18,208 nt of DNA from DASUBN01 sp035465695 (lineage in GTDB: Bacteria; Pseudomonadota; Gammaproteobacteria; Natronospirales; REEB76), in NCBI GenBank assembly GCA_035465695.1, contig DATIVR010000034.1, positions 1 to 18,208 on the forward strand, written 5' to 3'. Positions 5,193-12,717 of the stretch are shown piece by piece. Positions within the stretch are counted from its first letter, which is position 1, and every line of letters starts with the position of its first letter. Both the position numbers and the translations under genes were made by a program. The notes below the pieces were generated by a model. That model saw only the letters and a list, made by a program, of their open reading frames with translations. It was not told where the DNA came from and did no database searches.

Positions 5193-6215
5193 ATGTCACT
5201 GAATCGACAGAACATCCTGGTGATCCGCAACGACAAGCTGGGTGACTTCATGCTGGCTTGGCCGGCCATGGCAGCGCTGAAGAGCAGCCTGCCCGAAGCA
5301 CGCATCGCAGTGTTGGTCCCCGAATATACAGCGCCCCTGGCGCGTATCTGCCCGTCGGTGGACGAGGTGATCGTGGATCCTCGCTTGCAGGGAGAATGGG
5401 CCAATGCCGGAGCCTTGGCGGCGCTGTTCAAGCCCAGGAGATTCGATGCCGTCATCACCCTGTTCTCGCGCTTCGACACCGGCCTCGCCGTGTGGCGCGC
5501 GGGTATTCAGCATCGCATGGCTCCCGCCACCAAACTGGCGCAAATCTTTTATAACGACCGGGTACCGCAGCGTCGTTCCCGTTCTGAGAAGCCGGAGTAC
5601 GAATACAACCTGGATCTGGTGCAGTGTTTCCTCATGGAGCAGGGCGTCACCATCCAGCCGGTAGAAGCACCGTATCTCCGTTTCGACGGCTCGGAGATCG
5701 ATCGCCTGAAGTCGAATTTCATGAAGGAGCACGGCATCGCTGCCCGCAGCAAGCTGGTGTTCATCCATGCGGGACACGGCGGCTCCGCCGCGAACCTGTC
5801 TCCGGAACAATATGCAGAACTGGCGAGCCGTCTCAGCGCGGCGGGTGCCTATCAGGCGGTGCTCAGCGCCGGTCCGGGAGAGGAGAAGGCCGCGATGCGA
5901 CTCACGGAGATGCTGAAGGTCCCGCGCACCTTATACATATCCCGAAAGGGTCTGGTGGAATTCGCCAAGCATCTGGCGTTCGCCGACCTCTTCATCAGCG
6001 GTTCCACCGGGCCGCTGCACCTGGCGGCCGCCCTGGACCGGCCGACGGCTGCCTTCTATCCACGCCGCCGTTCTTCGACGCCATTGCGTTGGCAGACGGT
6101 GAACCACGAGGACAGGCGCCTGGCCTTCACGCCGCCCGACGGGTCAGGAGAGAGCGACATGTCCAAGGTGGATCTCGACGCCGCCGCAGCGGCTATCGCT
6201 GCCCGTTTCTTCTGA
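5193..6215 (+). CDS. Glycosyltransferase family 9 (LPS heptosyltransferase-like)
   Basis: The protein has 340 residues, typical of the WaaC/WaaF/WaaQ-like GT9 family. The N-terminal Rossmann domain opens NILVIRNDKLGDFMLAWPAMAALK (7-30), the usual GT9 motif, with the general-base-position Asp in KLGDF. The C-terminal nucleotide-sugar domain has VFIHAGHGGSAANLSPEQYAEL (189-210) and the hallmark FISGSTGPLHLAAAL (267-281). The family transfers ADP-heptose or a related sugar to lipopolysaccharide core on the cytoplasmic face of the inner membrane; the exact acceptor cannot be told. The ATG at 5193 has no clear Shine-Dalgarno site, but the family motif starts seven residues later and upstream is the promoter. 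A small membrane protein gene follows two bases after the stop. No other LPS genes are in the window. Confidence 0.92.
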   Translation: MSLNRQNILVIRNDKLGDFMLAWPAMAALKSSLPEARIAVLVPEYTAPLARICPSVDEVIVDPRLQGEWANAGALAALFKPRRFDAVITLFSRFDTGLAVWRAGIQHRMAPATKLAQIFYNDRVPQRRSRSEKPEYEYNLDLVQCFLMEQGVTIQPVEAPYLRFDGSEIDRLKSNFMKEHGIAARSKLVFIHAGHGGSAANLSPEQYAELASRLSAAGAYQAVLSAGPGEEKAAMRLTEMLKVPRTLYISRKGLVEFAKHLAFADLFISGSTGPLHLAAALDRPTAAFYPRRRSSTPLRWQTVNHEDRRLAFTPPDGSGESDMSKVDLDAAAAAIAARFF

Positions 6216-6217
6216 GC

Positions 6218-6493
6218 ATGCAGCAGCAACTCCCGACTCGTCCCGGTCTACTCGGCCGCGTGATATCCGCCGTCATCCTGTTGATGGTATTCGCAGCTGC
6301 ATTCGCCGTGGGCGCAGTACTGTTCCTGGTGGTGTTGGGTCTGGTGGTGGTCCTCGGTATTGCGTTCTACCTGCGCTTACGATGGCTCAGGCACCAGTGG
6401 CGGCAACGCGCGCCATCAGCCCGGCGACATGAGGGCCATGTGTTGGAAGGGGAATACACGGTCAAGGACCAACGGCCTCCGACGCGGCATTGA
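6218..6493 (+). CDS. Small hydrophobic membrane protein, unknown function
   Basis: This is a 91-residue protein with a long hydrophobic stretch from about residue 15 to 51 (VISAVILLMVFAAAFAVGAVLFLVVLGLVVVLGIAFYL). It can form two closely spaced membrane helices or one long one. A basic C-terminal tail follows (RLRWLRHQWRQR ... RRHEGHVLEGEYTVKD), probably cytoplasmic. It starts two bases after the glycosyltransferase stop (TGAGCATG) and is surely co-transcribed with it, so an envelope role is plausible. I do not recognise a named family. The pattern of a hydrophobic N-half and a short end reading LEGEY.V resembles small proteobacterial inner-membrane proteins of unknown function. The gene ends one base before the convergent pirin stop, with no terminator between. 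Confidence 0.75.
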   Translation: MQQQLPTRPGLLGRVISAVILLMVFAAAFAVGAVLFLVVLGLVVVLGIAFYLRLRWLRHQWRQRAPSARRHEGHVLEGEYTVKDQRPPTRH

Positions 6494-6494
6494 A

Positions 6495-7193
6495 TCAGGG
6501 CAACTCGAACAGCAACAGTTCGGAGTCCGTCACAGCCTCGATGTCCAGGTACTGTTCGGCTTCGGCCATCAGACCGTCACCTTCCTTGAGCATCTGGCTG
6601 CCCTGCACGCGCAACTCACCCCCTGCCACCTGCAGGTATGCCTTCTTGCCGGCTGAGAGCCGGTGTTGGAGCTTCGTACCTGCGGTCAGGCGACCCGCGT
6701 GGATAGCGGCATCCTGCTGTATGAGTACTGAACCCTCGCGGCCCTCCGGCGACGCGATGAGACGCAGACGGTCACGCAAATCCTCTTCACTGAAGTGGAT
6801 CTGCTCGTAACCCGGCGCGCCGCCTTTGTCCTGGGGCAGTATCCAGATCTGCAACAGGCGGGTCTCACCGTCATGGGAGTTCACCTCGCTGTGAACCACG
6901 CCGGAGCCCGCGCTCATGCGCTGCACGTCGCCGGGGCGGATCACCGAACCGTTGCCCATGCTGTCACGATGCGCCAGTGCGCCCTCCAAAATATAGGTGA
7001 CGATCTCCATGTCCCGGTGCGGGTGCGGGCCAAAGCCGCCGCCCTTGGCGATACGATCGTCATTGATGACCCGCAGCACCGAGTACCCCATGTGCTCGGG
7101 ATCGTAGTAATCGGCGAACGAGAAGCTATGCCAGCTATCCAACCAGCCATGGTCGGCGTGGCCGCGTTCGCGGGCGGGGCGCAGGGTGAACAT
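6495..7193 (-). CDS. Pirin family protein (YhhW-like, cupin)
   Basis: The protein has 232 residues with the bicupin pirin fold. The metal-binding set lies in the N-terminal cupin: His 57 and His 59 in GFGPHPHRDMEIVTYILEG, and His 101 and Glu 103 in GSGVVHSEVN. The opening FTLRPARERGHADHGWLDSWHSFSFADYYDPEHMGF-like region is typical of YhhW-type bacterial pirins. Some members show quercetin 2,3-dioxygenase activity in vitro, but the physiological role is generally unclear. Start choice: AGGAG (7204-7200) sits six bases before the ATG at 7193, while the in-frame ATG at 7199 abuts it, so the shorter form is preferred. The gene is transcribed away from the pyrophosphatase gene and converges with the glycosyltransferase pair. 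Confidence 0.93.
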   Translation of the reverse strand: MFTLRPARERGHADHGWLDSWHSFSFADYYDPEHMGYSVLRVINDDRIAKGGGFGPHPHRDMEIVTYILEGALAHRDSMGNGSVIRPGDVQRMSAGSGVVHSEVNSHDGETRLLQIWILPQDKGGAPGYEQIHFSEEDLRDRLRLIASPEGREGSVLIQQDAAIHAGRLTAGTKLQHRLSAGKKAYLQVAGGELRVQGSQMLKEGDGLMAEAEQYLDIEAVTDSELLLFELP

Positions 7194-7254
7194 GGACATC
7201 TCCTGGATTCGGGCTGCCTATCTTGCGGTGCCATGAGCTGTTTTCAAGGTCAGC

Positions 7255-7283
7255 TTGGCTGTGGCGCGACACATCGGTACAAT
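7255..7283 (+). promoter_or_regulatory. Promoter of inorganic pyrophosphatase
   Basis: TTGGCT (7255-7260), a 17-bp spacer and TACAAT (7278-7283) form a good sigma-70-type promoter. Transcription would start near 7290, giving a leader of about 40 nt before the ATG at 7332. Confidence 0.6.
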
Positions 7284-7331
7284 GCGCGCCCCGCCCGGGT
7301 ACCACTATATATAGCTCCAGGCTCTGAATGC

Positions 7332-7955
7332 ATGAAACCGTATAACCAATGGCGTCCCCATCCCTGGCATGGCCTCGAACTCGGCGAGGAAGCGCCCTCT
7401 GTGGTCAACGCCTACATCGAAATCACGCCCTTCGATGTGGTGAAGTATGAAGTGGATAAGGCCACGGGTTATCTGCGGGTGGATCGGCCGCAGCGCAGTT
7501 CCGCGCACATGCCGGCGCTCTACGGCTTCGTGCCCAGGACCTATTGCGGCGCGCGCGTTGGAACCCTGGCGGGGGAGAACATCCCGGGCGACAAGGATCC
7601 TCTGGACATCTGCGTGTTCTCTGAGCGGCCGATCGCCCGTTCCGAAGTGCTGATGAGCGCGCGCGTCATCGGCGGCCTGCGCATGATCGACGGCGGCGAG
7701 GCCGATGACAAGATCATCGGCGTGCTGGCCAGCGACAATCTATGGGGCCATGCCCGTGAACTGGAGGACCTGCCGCATGTGATGGTGGAGCGCTTGGTGC
7801 ATTACTTCAGCACCTACAAGTGGGTGCCTGGCCAGGCCCACAAGGTGGACATCCAGGCGGTCTATAACCACGACAAGGCTTACGAAGTCATCAAGGCTGC
7901 TCACGCCGACTACCTGGAGCATTTCGGCGAGTCGGACTTGCCTACCGACCTCTAG
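7332..7955 (+). CDS. ppa: Inorganic pyrophosphatase (family I)
   Basis: The soluble family I enzyme hydrolyses pyrophosphate to two phosphates and pulls biosynthetic reactions forward. At 207 residues it is longer than the enterobacterial enzyme (about 175). Active-site landmarks are IEITPFDVVKYEVDKATG (29-46), RPQRSSAHMPALYGFVPRT (52-70) and the metal-binding signature DKDPLD (87-92). DDKIIGVLASD and a late HYFSTYK motif agree. The signature's second residue is Lys rather than the usual Ser/Gly/Asp/Asn, a mild variation. The ATG at 7332 is preferred because the family N-terminus follows directly; its ribosome site is weak. It is monocistronic and converges with the Rieske/SUF operon across a 144-bp repeat-like spacer. 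Confidence 0.93.
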   Translation: MKPYNQWRPHPWHGLELGEEAPSVVNAYIEITPFDVVKYEVDKATGYLRVDRPQRSSAHMPALYGFVPRTYCGARVGTLAGENIPGDKDPLDICVFSERPIARSEVLMSARVIGGLRMIDGGEADDKIIGVLASDNLWGHARELEDLPHVMVERLVHYFSTYKWVPGQAHKVDIQAVYNHDKAYEVIKAAHADYLEHFGESDLPTDL

Positions 7956-8099
7956 CCAGGCCTGCTGCGCTCGGCAGGGCGTTGTTGCGCTTCGGACTCG
8001 CAGTCGGTCATGCACAGAAGAGTGCGCTCCCTCCTGCTCGCCTCGCGCGCCTAGCCCTGCCTTCGCTCGCGACGGCCTCGCCCAGCACGCCTTGAAGAA
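7956..8099. repeat. Intergenic inverted-repeat element between convergent genes
   Basis: The spacer holds nested inverted repeats: AGGCCTGCTGCGC (7958-7970) against GCCCAGCACGCCT (8080-8092), 11 of 13 complementary, and GGCAGGGC (7973-7980) against GCCCTGCC (8054-8061), perfect. The inner segment reads like the dispersed intergenic repeats of some gammaproteobacteria, whose translation gives Arg/Ser/Leu-rich runs such as MHRRVRSLLLASRA. It may act as a bidirectional terminator; no T-run is present. Confidence 0.45.
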
Positions 8100-8420
8100 C
8101 TAATCCCAACGATCATCTTTGGTCTGCACCATGCCGTCCTGGATCCGGATCGGGAACGTGGCGGTGGGCTCGTAGGCGGGAGCGCTGAGAGCTTCGCCGG
8201 TGCGGATGTCGAAGGTGGCGCCGTGGCGGGGGCAGGTGATGATGCAGCCGTTCACCGGACCGCCGGTGAGGATGCCGCCGTCGTGGGTGCAGACGTCTTC
8301 GATGGCGTAGAACTTACCTTCGACATTGAACACGGCGATCATCACGCCGTTTGCCTCGGTCACCTTGTGGGTCCCCGGCGGGATCTCGTCAACCAGTCCG
8401 ACGTTGATCCACTCGGCCAT
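8100..8420 (-). CDS. Rieske-type [2Fe-2S] ferredoxin of the SUF operon
   Basis: This is a 106-residue soluble Rieske protein. The cluster ligands are in VCTHDGGIL (Cys 44, His 46) and ITCPRHGATFD (Cys 63, His 66), so the [2Fe-2S] site is complete. It matches small ferredoxin subunits annotated with non-heme iron oxygenases, which are often found as the last gene of SUF operons. No oxygenase gene is near, so an electron-transfer role in or after cluster assembly is the better guess. The ATG overlaps the sufT stop by one base (TGATG). It is the last gene of the operon. Confidence 0.92.
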   Translation of the reverse strand: MAEWINVGLVDEIPPGTHKVTEANGVMIAVFNVEGKFYAIEDVCTHDGGILTGGPVNGCIITCPRHGATFDIRTGEALSAPAYEPTATFPIRIQDGMVQTKDDRWD

Positions 8421-8974
8421 CAGTAATACATCCCGGTCTGCAACTTGGCTTCCTCGGACATCATCTCACGGCTCCAGGGCGGATCGAACACCAACTCCAC
8501 ATCCGCGGATTGGATGGTGGGCACCTGTTCCAGCTTGTCCTTCACGTCCTGCACCAGGACGCCGCCCATGCCGCAGCCAGGGGCGGTGAGTGTCATCTTC
8601 ACGCCGATCTTCTTCTTGTTCTCCGCTGCAGGCAGGAGCTTGCACTCATAGACCAATCCGAGGTCCACGATGTTGATAGGGATCTCGGGATCATAACAAG
8701 TCTTGAGTTGGTCCCAGACCAGTTTCTCTACGTCAGCATCAGTCGGGTTCTCGGGCAGCTTGGGGCCTTCCTGCACCTCACGTCCCAGGGCGTCCGCATC
8801 CTTCCCGGCGATGCGCAGCAGGTTGCCATCCACATATACAGTGAAACTGCCACCCAGAGATTGGGCCACGTTCACTTCCGTGCCCTCCGGGATGAGCACC
8901 TGCGTGCCGGCAGGGATCATCACCGCCTCGCAGGCCCGCAGCAATTTTATGGGTTCGCGATCGTACATGGTCAT
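8420..8974 (-). CDS. sufT: SufT, MIP18-family iron-sulfur cluster assembly factor
   Basis: The protein has 184 residues. An N-terminal part (about 5-75) with REPIKLLRACEAVMIPAGTQVLIPEGT is specific to SufT. It is followed by the MIP18/DUF59 domain (about 80-170): VWDQLKTCYDPEIPINIVDLGLVYE, TLTAPGCGMGGVL with the conserved Cys 134, and VELVFDPPWS. SufT is a maturation factor required for Fe-S proteins under high demand; the mechanism is unsettled. The ATG at 8974 overlaps the sufU stop as ATGA, and the frame open to 9046 only rereads sufU. The stop overlaps the Rieske gene start. The reading order sufS-sufU-sufT is common. Confidence 0.94.
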   Translation of the reverse strand: MTMYDREPIKLLRACEAVMIPAGTQVLIPEGTEVNVAQSLGGSFTVYVDGNLLRIAGKDADALGREVQEGPKLPENPTDADVEKLVWDQLKTCYDPEIPINIVDLGLVYECKLLPAAENKKKIGVKMTLTAPGCGMGGVLVQDVKDKLEQVPTIQSADVELVFDPPWSREMMSEEAKLQTGMYY

Positions 8975-9417
8975 TCCGTCGAGACTGACGTATGGCCGCC
9001 ATCGTCCAAGGCGCCCTTGAGGGTGTGCCAACACAGGCTCGCGCACTTCACCCGCGACGGGAACTCACGTACTCCCGCCAGCACCGCCAGCTTCCCCAGT
9101 TCATCCGTATCGGCGGCTACTTCCTTAGTGAGCAGATCGTGCACGGTGTCGAAGAGCTTCTCGGCTTCGCGCCGGCTCCTGCCCTTGAGACGCTCGGTCA
9201 TGAGAGAAGCGGAAGCCACGGAGATGGCGCAACCGCTACCTTCGAAGCTCAGGTCCTTGATGGTCTCGCCATCCATCTTCAGATAGAGCGTGAGCTTATC
9301 GCCGCAGAGAGGGTTGAACCCCTCGAGTACCCGGTCGGCGTCAGGGATCTTGCGGAAATTCCTCGGGGTTCGGTTGTGATCCACGATCACGTCACGGTAG
9401 AGGTCTTTGAGGTCCAT
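8971..9417 (-). CDS. sufU: SufU, zinc-dependent sulfurtransferase/scaffold-like protein
   Basis: This is a 148-residue IscU-fold protein of the SufU class. Metal ligands correspond to Bacillus SufU Cys 41, Asp 43, Cys 66 and Cys 128: here Cys 38 and Asp 40 (NPLCGDKL), Cys 63 (GSGCAIS) and Cys 125 (RVKCASLCWHTL). The segment between the second and last cysteines is longer than in IscU, and no LPPVK chaperone-binding motif is present, both features of SufU. In Bacillus SufU takes the persulfide sulfur from SufS. That explains why no sufE is in this operon. The ATG overlaps the sufS stop (TGATG), and its stop overlaps sufT. Confidence 0.94.
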   Translation of the reverse strand: MDLKDLYRDVIVDHNRTPRNFRKIPDADRVLEGFNPLCGDKLTLYLKMDGETIKDLSFEGSGCAISVASASLMTERLKGRSRREAEKLFDTVHDLLTKEVAADTDELGKLAVLAGVREFPSRVKCASLCWHTLKGALDDGGHTSVSTE

Positions 9418-10661
9418 CAGCCCAGCACCTCACGTGCTTTCCCCAATGCTTTGACCAATGCATCCACATCCTCGCGGGTGTTGTAGAAAGCGAGGGAAGC
9501 GCGGGCCGTGGCCGGAAGGTCGAAGCGTTCCATCACCGGCATCGCGCAATGGTGGCCGGTACGGATGGCGACACCTTCCTGATCCACGATGGTACCGAGG
9601 TCGTGGGGATGGATGCCTTGCATCACGAAGGATTGCACGCCGGCGCGCTGCTGCGCGGTGCCGATCAGGCGCACCCCTGGGACGCTGGCCAGACTGCTGG
9701 AGAGATGGTCCAGCAGGCCGTGCTCGTACTCGTGGATGGCATCCATGCCTACCTTGGTCAGGTAATCCACGGCGGCGCCCAAACCCACCGCGCCGGCAAT
9801 ATGCGGCGTGCCGGCTTCGAACTTGTGCGGCAGGTCGTTCCAGGTGGTTCCGTCGAAACGCACGATGCGGATCATCTCGCCGCCGCCCTGCCAGGGCGGC
9901 ATGGCGTCCAGCAGCTTCTCCTTGCCATAGAGGATGCCGATGCCGGTGGGCGCGAACATCTTGTGGCCGGAGAAGGCATAGAAGTCGCAGCCAAGGTCCT
10001 GCACGTCCACTGTCATGTGCGGCACTGCCTGGGCACCGTCCACCAGCACGGGGATGCCGTGTGCATGGGCGGCGGCGATCATCTGTTTCACGGGGTTCAT
10101 GGTACCCAAGGCATTGGAGACGTGGCCGAAGACCGCGATGCGCGTGTTGGGGTTCAGCATCCTCTCGAAGGCGCCGGGCTCGAGTTCACCAGCGTCGGTG
10201 ATGGGCACCACCGTCACCGCGGCACCGGTCTGCTGTGCAACGATCTGCCAGGGCACGATGTTGGAGTGATGGTCCATCTGGGTGAGCAGGATCTCGTCGC
10301 CGGGCTTGAGCTTCGGCCGGGCAAAGCTCTGGGCCACCAGATTGATGGCCTCGGTGGTGCCGCGGGTATAGACGACTTCCTTCATGGAACGGGCGTTTAT
10401 GAAGGCACGCACTTTCTCCCGGGCGCCCTCGTAGTCTGCCGTCGCCAGTTCGCTCAACTTGTGCACGCCACGGTGCACGTTGGCATTGTGGTGCTCATAG
10501 TAGCGGGACACCGCATCGATCACCGCCCCGGGCTTCTGGGACGTGGCCGCATTATCCAGATACACGAGCGGCTTGTCGTGGACCTTCTCGTGCAGGATGG
10601 GGAAATCCTTGCGCCAGTGCAGCGCATCGAAACCTCTTTGGGTCTTGAGGAGAGTGCTCAT
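9417..10661 (-). CDS. sufS: Cysteine desulfurase SufS
   Basis: This is a 414-residue class II cysteine desulfurase (fold type I, PLP). It converts cysteine to alanine and carries sulfur as a persulfide. The PLP lysine is Lys 234 in FYAFSGHKMFAPTG, preceded by VLVDGAQAVPHMTVDV. The catalytic cysteine is Cys 372 in IRTGHHCAMPVM, on the short lobe typical of SufS. The N-terminal YLDNAATSQKP and NVHRGVHKLS motifs agree. The ATG at 10661 overlaps the sufD stop as ATGA. The adjacent SufU is the likely sulfur acceptor. Confidence 0.97.
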   Translation of the reverse strand: MSTLLKTQRGFDALHWRKDFPILHEKVHDKPLVYLDNAATSQKPGAVIDAVSRYYEHHNANVHRGVHKLSELATADYEGAREKVRAFINARSMKEVVYTRGTTEAINLVAQSFARPKLKPGDEILLTQMDHHSNIVPWQIVAQQTGAAVTVVPITDAGELEPGAFERMLNPNTRIAVFGHVSNALGTMNPVKQMIAAAHAHGIPVLVDGAQAVPHMTVDVQDLGCDFYAFSGHKMFAPTGIGILYGKEKLLDAMPPWQGGGEMIRIVRFDGTTWNDLPHKFEAGTPHIAGAVGLGAAVDYLTKVGMDAIHEYEHGLLDHLSSSLASVPGVRLIGTAQQRAGVQSFVMQGIHPHDLGTIVDQEGVAIRTGHHCAMPVMERFDLPATARASLAFYNTREDVDALVKALGKAREVLG

Positions 10662-11947
10662 GGCTGTTCCGGTGCGGCCAGTATGCGGATAGCGTTGCGC
10701 AGGGCACGGCGCACGTGTTCCGCCAGCACGGGTGCCGGCAGTTCCGCCAACAGCCGCTCCGTGAACGCGCCGATGAGCAAAGTACGCGCGGTCTCGGCGT
10801 CGATGCCCCGGGAACGCAGGTAGAAGAGCTGCTGCTCATCCAACTGGCCGATGGTCGCCCCGTGGCTGCACTTCACGTCGTCGGCATAGATCTCGAGTTC
10901 GGGCTTGGTATCGATCTCAGCGCCACGGGAAAGCAGGAGGTTGTGGTTGGCCTGGGCGGAATCGGTCTTGATGGCATGCTTAGCCACCCGCACCCGGCCG
11001 TTGAACACCGCGCGGCCATGCCCGTCCAGTACGCCGCGGTACAGTTCCCGGCTGCTGGTGTGAGGCGCCAGATGGTTGATGTGGGTGTGGTTGTCCGTAT
11101 GCATGCGGCCGTTCACGGCATACAGTCCGTTGAGTACCGCATTGGCGCCGGCTGCCTGGAGATCCGTGGCGAGATCGAGGCGTGACCAGTTGCCCCCGGT
11201 CTGGAAGTTATGGGAGATGTAGCTGCTGTCCTTGCCTTGGCTGACCAGTACCCGACCCACGTGGAATCCCTGCGGGCTTTCTTCCTGAAGGCGCATATGG
11301 ATGAGGTGGGAGCCCGGCTCCAACATCACCTGGGTCACGGCATTGGTGAGATGCGTGGCACCGTCCCGCCCCACGTAGCGCTCGATGAGCGTGGCTCGAG
11401 CGTTCGCGCCCAACTTCACCACATGGCGTAGATGGTGAGAAGAAGGTTCCGCCTCTGGCAAGCTTACATGCAGGAGTTCCAGCGGCGCGTCGAAGGCCGT
11501 GCCGGAATCCAGCTTAAACACCAGCGCCGCCTGGAACAGGGCGGTATTCAGGTTGACGAAGGTATCGTCTTGCCATTCCGCAGAGAGGGCCAGGAGCGGG
11601 CGCAAGGTCTCATCGGCAGCACCGGCTTCTACGACATGCACGCCTTGAGGCAACCTGGATAACGAGGCATCGTAGCGACCGTTGACGAACACCGCCCGCG
11701 GCACATCGAGGCCGGCGATGGTGAGCGTCGCCAAGGTCGCGGCACCAAGCTTGGTCTGGGAGAGTGTGGGCTTGAAGCTGCGCTTCTCGAGCGTGGCCAC
11801 CGAGGTGTATTTCCAGGCCTCATCGCGAGCCGCAGGAAATCCGCGGCTCTTGGCGCGCTGCAAAGCGTCCTGCCTGAAGGCCTGCAACCAGTCCTTGGCC
11901 GGCGGCAGTGTGTTGAAACCTTCGAGATAGGGGGCCAGAGCTTCCAC
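10658..11947 (-). CDS. sufD: SufD, subunit of the SufBCD scaffold
   Basis: This 429-residue protein has the right-handed beta-helix of SufB/SufD. The C-terminal core contains KCSHGATIGQLDEQQLFYLRSRGI, in which His 362 corresponds to E. coli SufD His 360, a residue needed for cluster formation with SufB. The N-terminal helical part has DEAWKYTSVATL, typical of the family. It forms SufB-SufC2-SufD and is needed for iron entry. The start is a GTG at 11947, two bases after the sufC stop and without its own ribosome site, so it depends on coupling. The stop overlaps sufS. Confidence 0.96.
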   Translation of the reverse strand: MEALAPYLEGFNTLPPAKDWLQAFRQDALQRAKSRGFPAARDEAWKYTSVATLEKRSFKPTLSQTKLGAATLATLTIAGLDVPRAVFVNGRYDASLSRLPQGVHVVEAGAADETLRPLLALSAEWQDDTFVNLNTALFQAALVFKLDSGTAFDAPLELLHVSLPEAEPSSHHLRHVVKLGANARATLIERYVGRDGATHLTNAVTQVMLEPGSHLIHMRLQEESPQGFHVGRVLVSQGKDSSYISHNFQTGGNWSRLDLATDLQAAGANAVLNGLYAVNGRMHTDNHTHINHLAPHTSSRELYRGVLDGHGRAVFNGRVRVAKHAIKTDSAQANHNLLLSRGAEIDTKPELEIYADDVKCSHGATIGQLDEQQLFYLRSRGIDAETARTLLIGAFTERLLAELPAPVLAEHVRRALRNAIRILAAPEQP

Positions 11948-11949
11948 TT

Positions 11950-12699
11950 CTACGCCGCCGCGTCTTTGAGCCAGTCGTAGCCGCGCTTCTCCAGTTCCAG
12001 CGCCAGTTCCTTGCCGCCGGACTTCACCACCCGGCCGCCGGCCAGCACGTGCACCTGGTCCGGCACTACGTGATCCAGCAGCCGCTGGTAATGAGTCACC
12101 ATCACGATGGCGCGCTTGGGATCGCGCAGCTTGTTCACGCCCTTCGCGACGACTTTCAAAGCGTCGATGTCCAGGCCCGAATCCGTCTCGTCCAGTAGTG
12201 CCAGCCTGGGTTCCAGCACCAGCATCTGCAGGATCTCGTTGCGTTTCTTCTCGCCGCCGGAGAAGCCCTCGTTCACGGCACGGTTGAGGAAGGAGGGATC
12301 CATCTCCATGAACTGCATCTTCGCCTTCACCAGCGCCAGGAAATCCATGGCGTCCAGCTCTTCTTCGCCACGTTGCTTGCGGGCGGCATTGAAAGCGGCC
12401 TTCAACAGATAGACGTTGTTAACGCCGGGGATCTCCACCGGATACTGGAAGGCAAGGAACACGCCTTCCCGCGCGCGCTCCTCGGGCTCAAGCGCCAGCA
12501 AATCCTTTCCAAGGTAGGTGACACTGCCCGCCGTCACCTCGTAGCCTTGGCGGCCGGCCAGGATGTGGGCGAGGGTGCTCTTGCCGGAGCCGTTGGGACC
12601 CATGACCGCATGGACCTCGCCGGCATTCACGGTGAGGTTGAGACCTTTGAGGATCTCCTTGCCATCCACGCGAGCTTGCAGATTCTTGATCTCGAGCAT
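11950..12699 (-). CDS. sufC: SufC, ABC-type ATPase of the SUF complex
   Basis: This is a 249-residue soluble ABC ATPase. Walker A is GPNGSGKST (34-42), the Q-loop region FLAFQYPVEIPGV (81-93), the signature FSGGEKKRNE (146-155) and Walker B LALLDETDSGLD (167-178). The altered signature SGGEKKRNE and the DETDSGLD box are hallmarks of SufC rather than of transporters. ATP hydrolysis drives rearrangement of SufBCD during cluster assembly. The start ATG at 12699 lies 18 bases after the sufB stop, with a purine-rich AGAAGAAGAA in place of a strong Shine-Dalgarno site. Confidence 0.97.
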   Translation of the reverse strand: MLEIKNLQARVDGKEILKGLNLTVNAGEVHAVMGPNGSGKSTLAHILAGRQGYEVTAGSVTYLGKDLLALEPEERAREGVFLAFQYPVEIPGVNNVYLLKAAFNAARKQRGEEELDAMDFLALVKAKMQFMEMDPSFLNRAVNEGFSGGEKKRNEILQMLVLEPRLALLDETDSGLDIDALKVVAKGVNKLRDPKRAIVMVTHYQRLLDHVVPDQVHVLAGGRVVKSGGKELALELEKRGYDWLKDAAA

Positions 12700-12717
12700 T
12701 TCTTCTTCTCTCTATAT

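Noticed and set aside
6484..6510. Terminator between the small membrane protein and pirin genes
   Set aside because: The stops are one base apart and no hairpin with a T-run is seen at the junction.
9549..10823. Open frame of 424 codons on the plus strand opposite sufS
   Set aside because: It is an antisense shadow of SufS; the sense strand carries all catalytic motifs.
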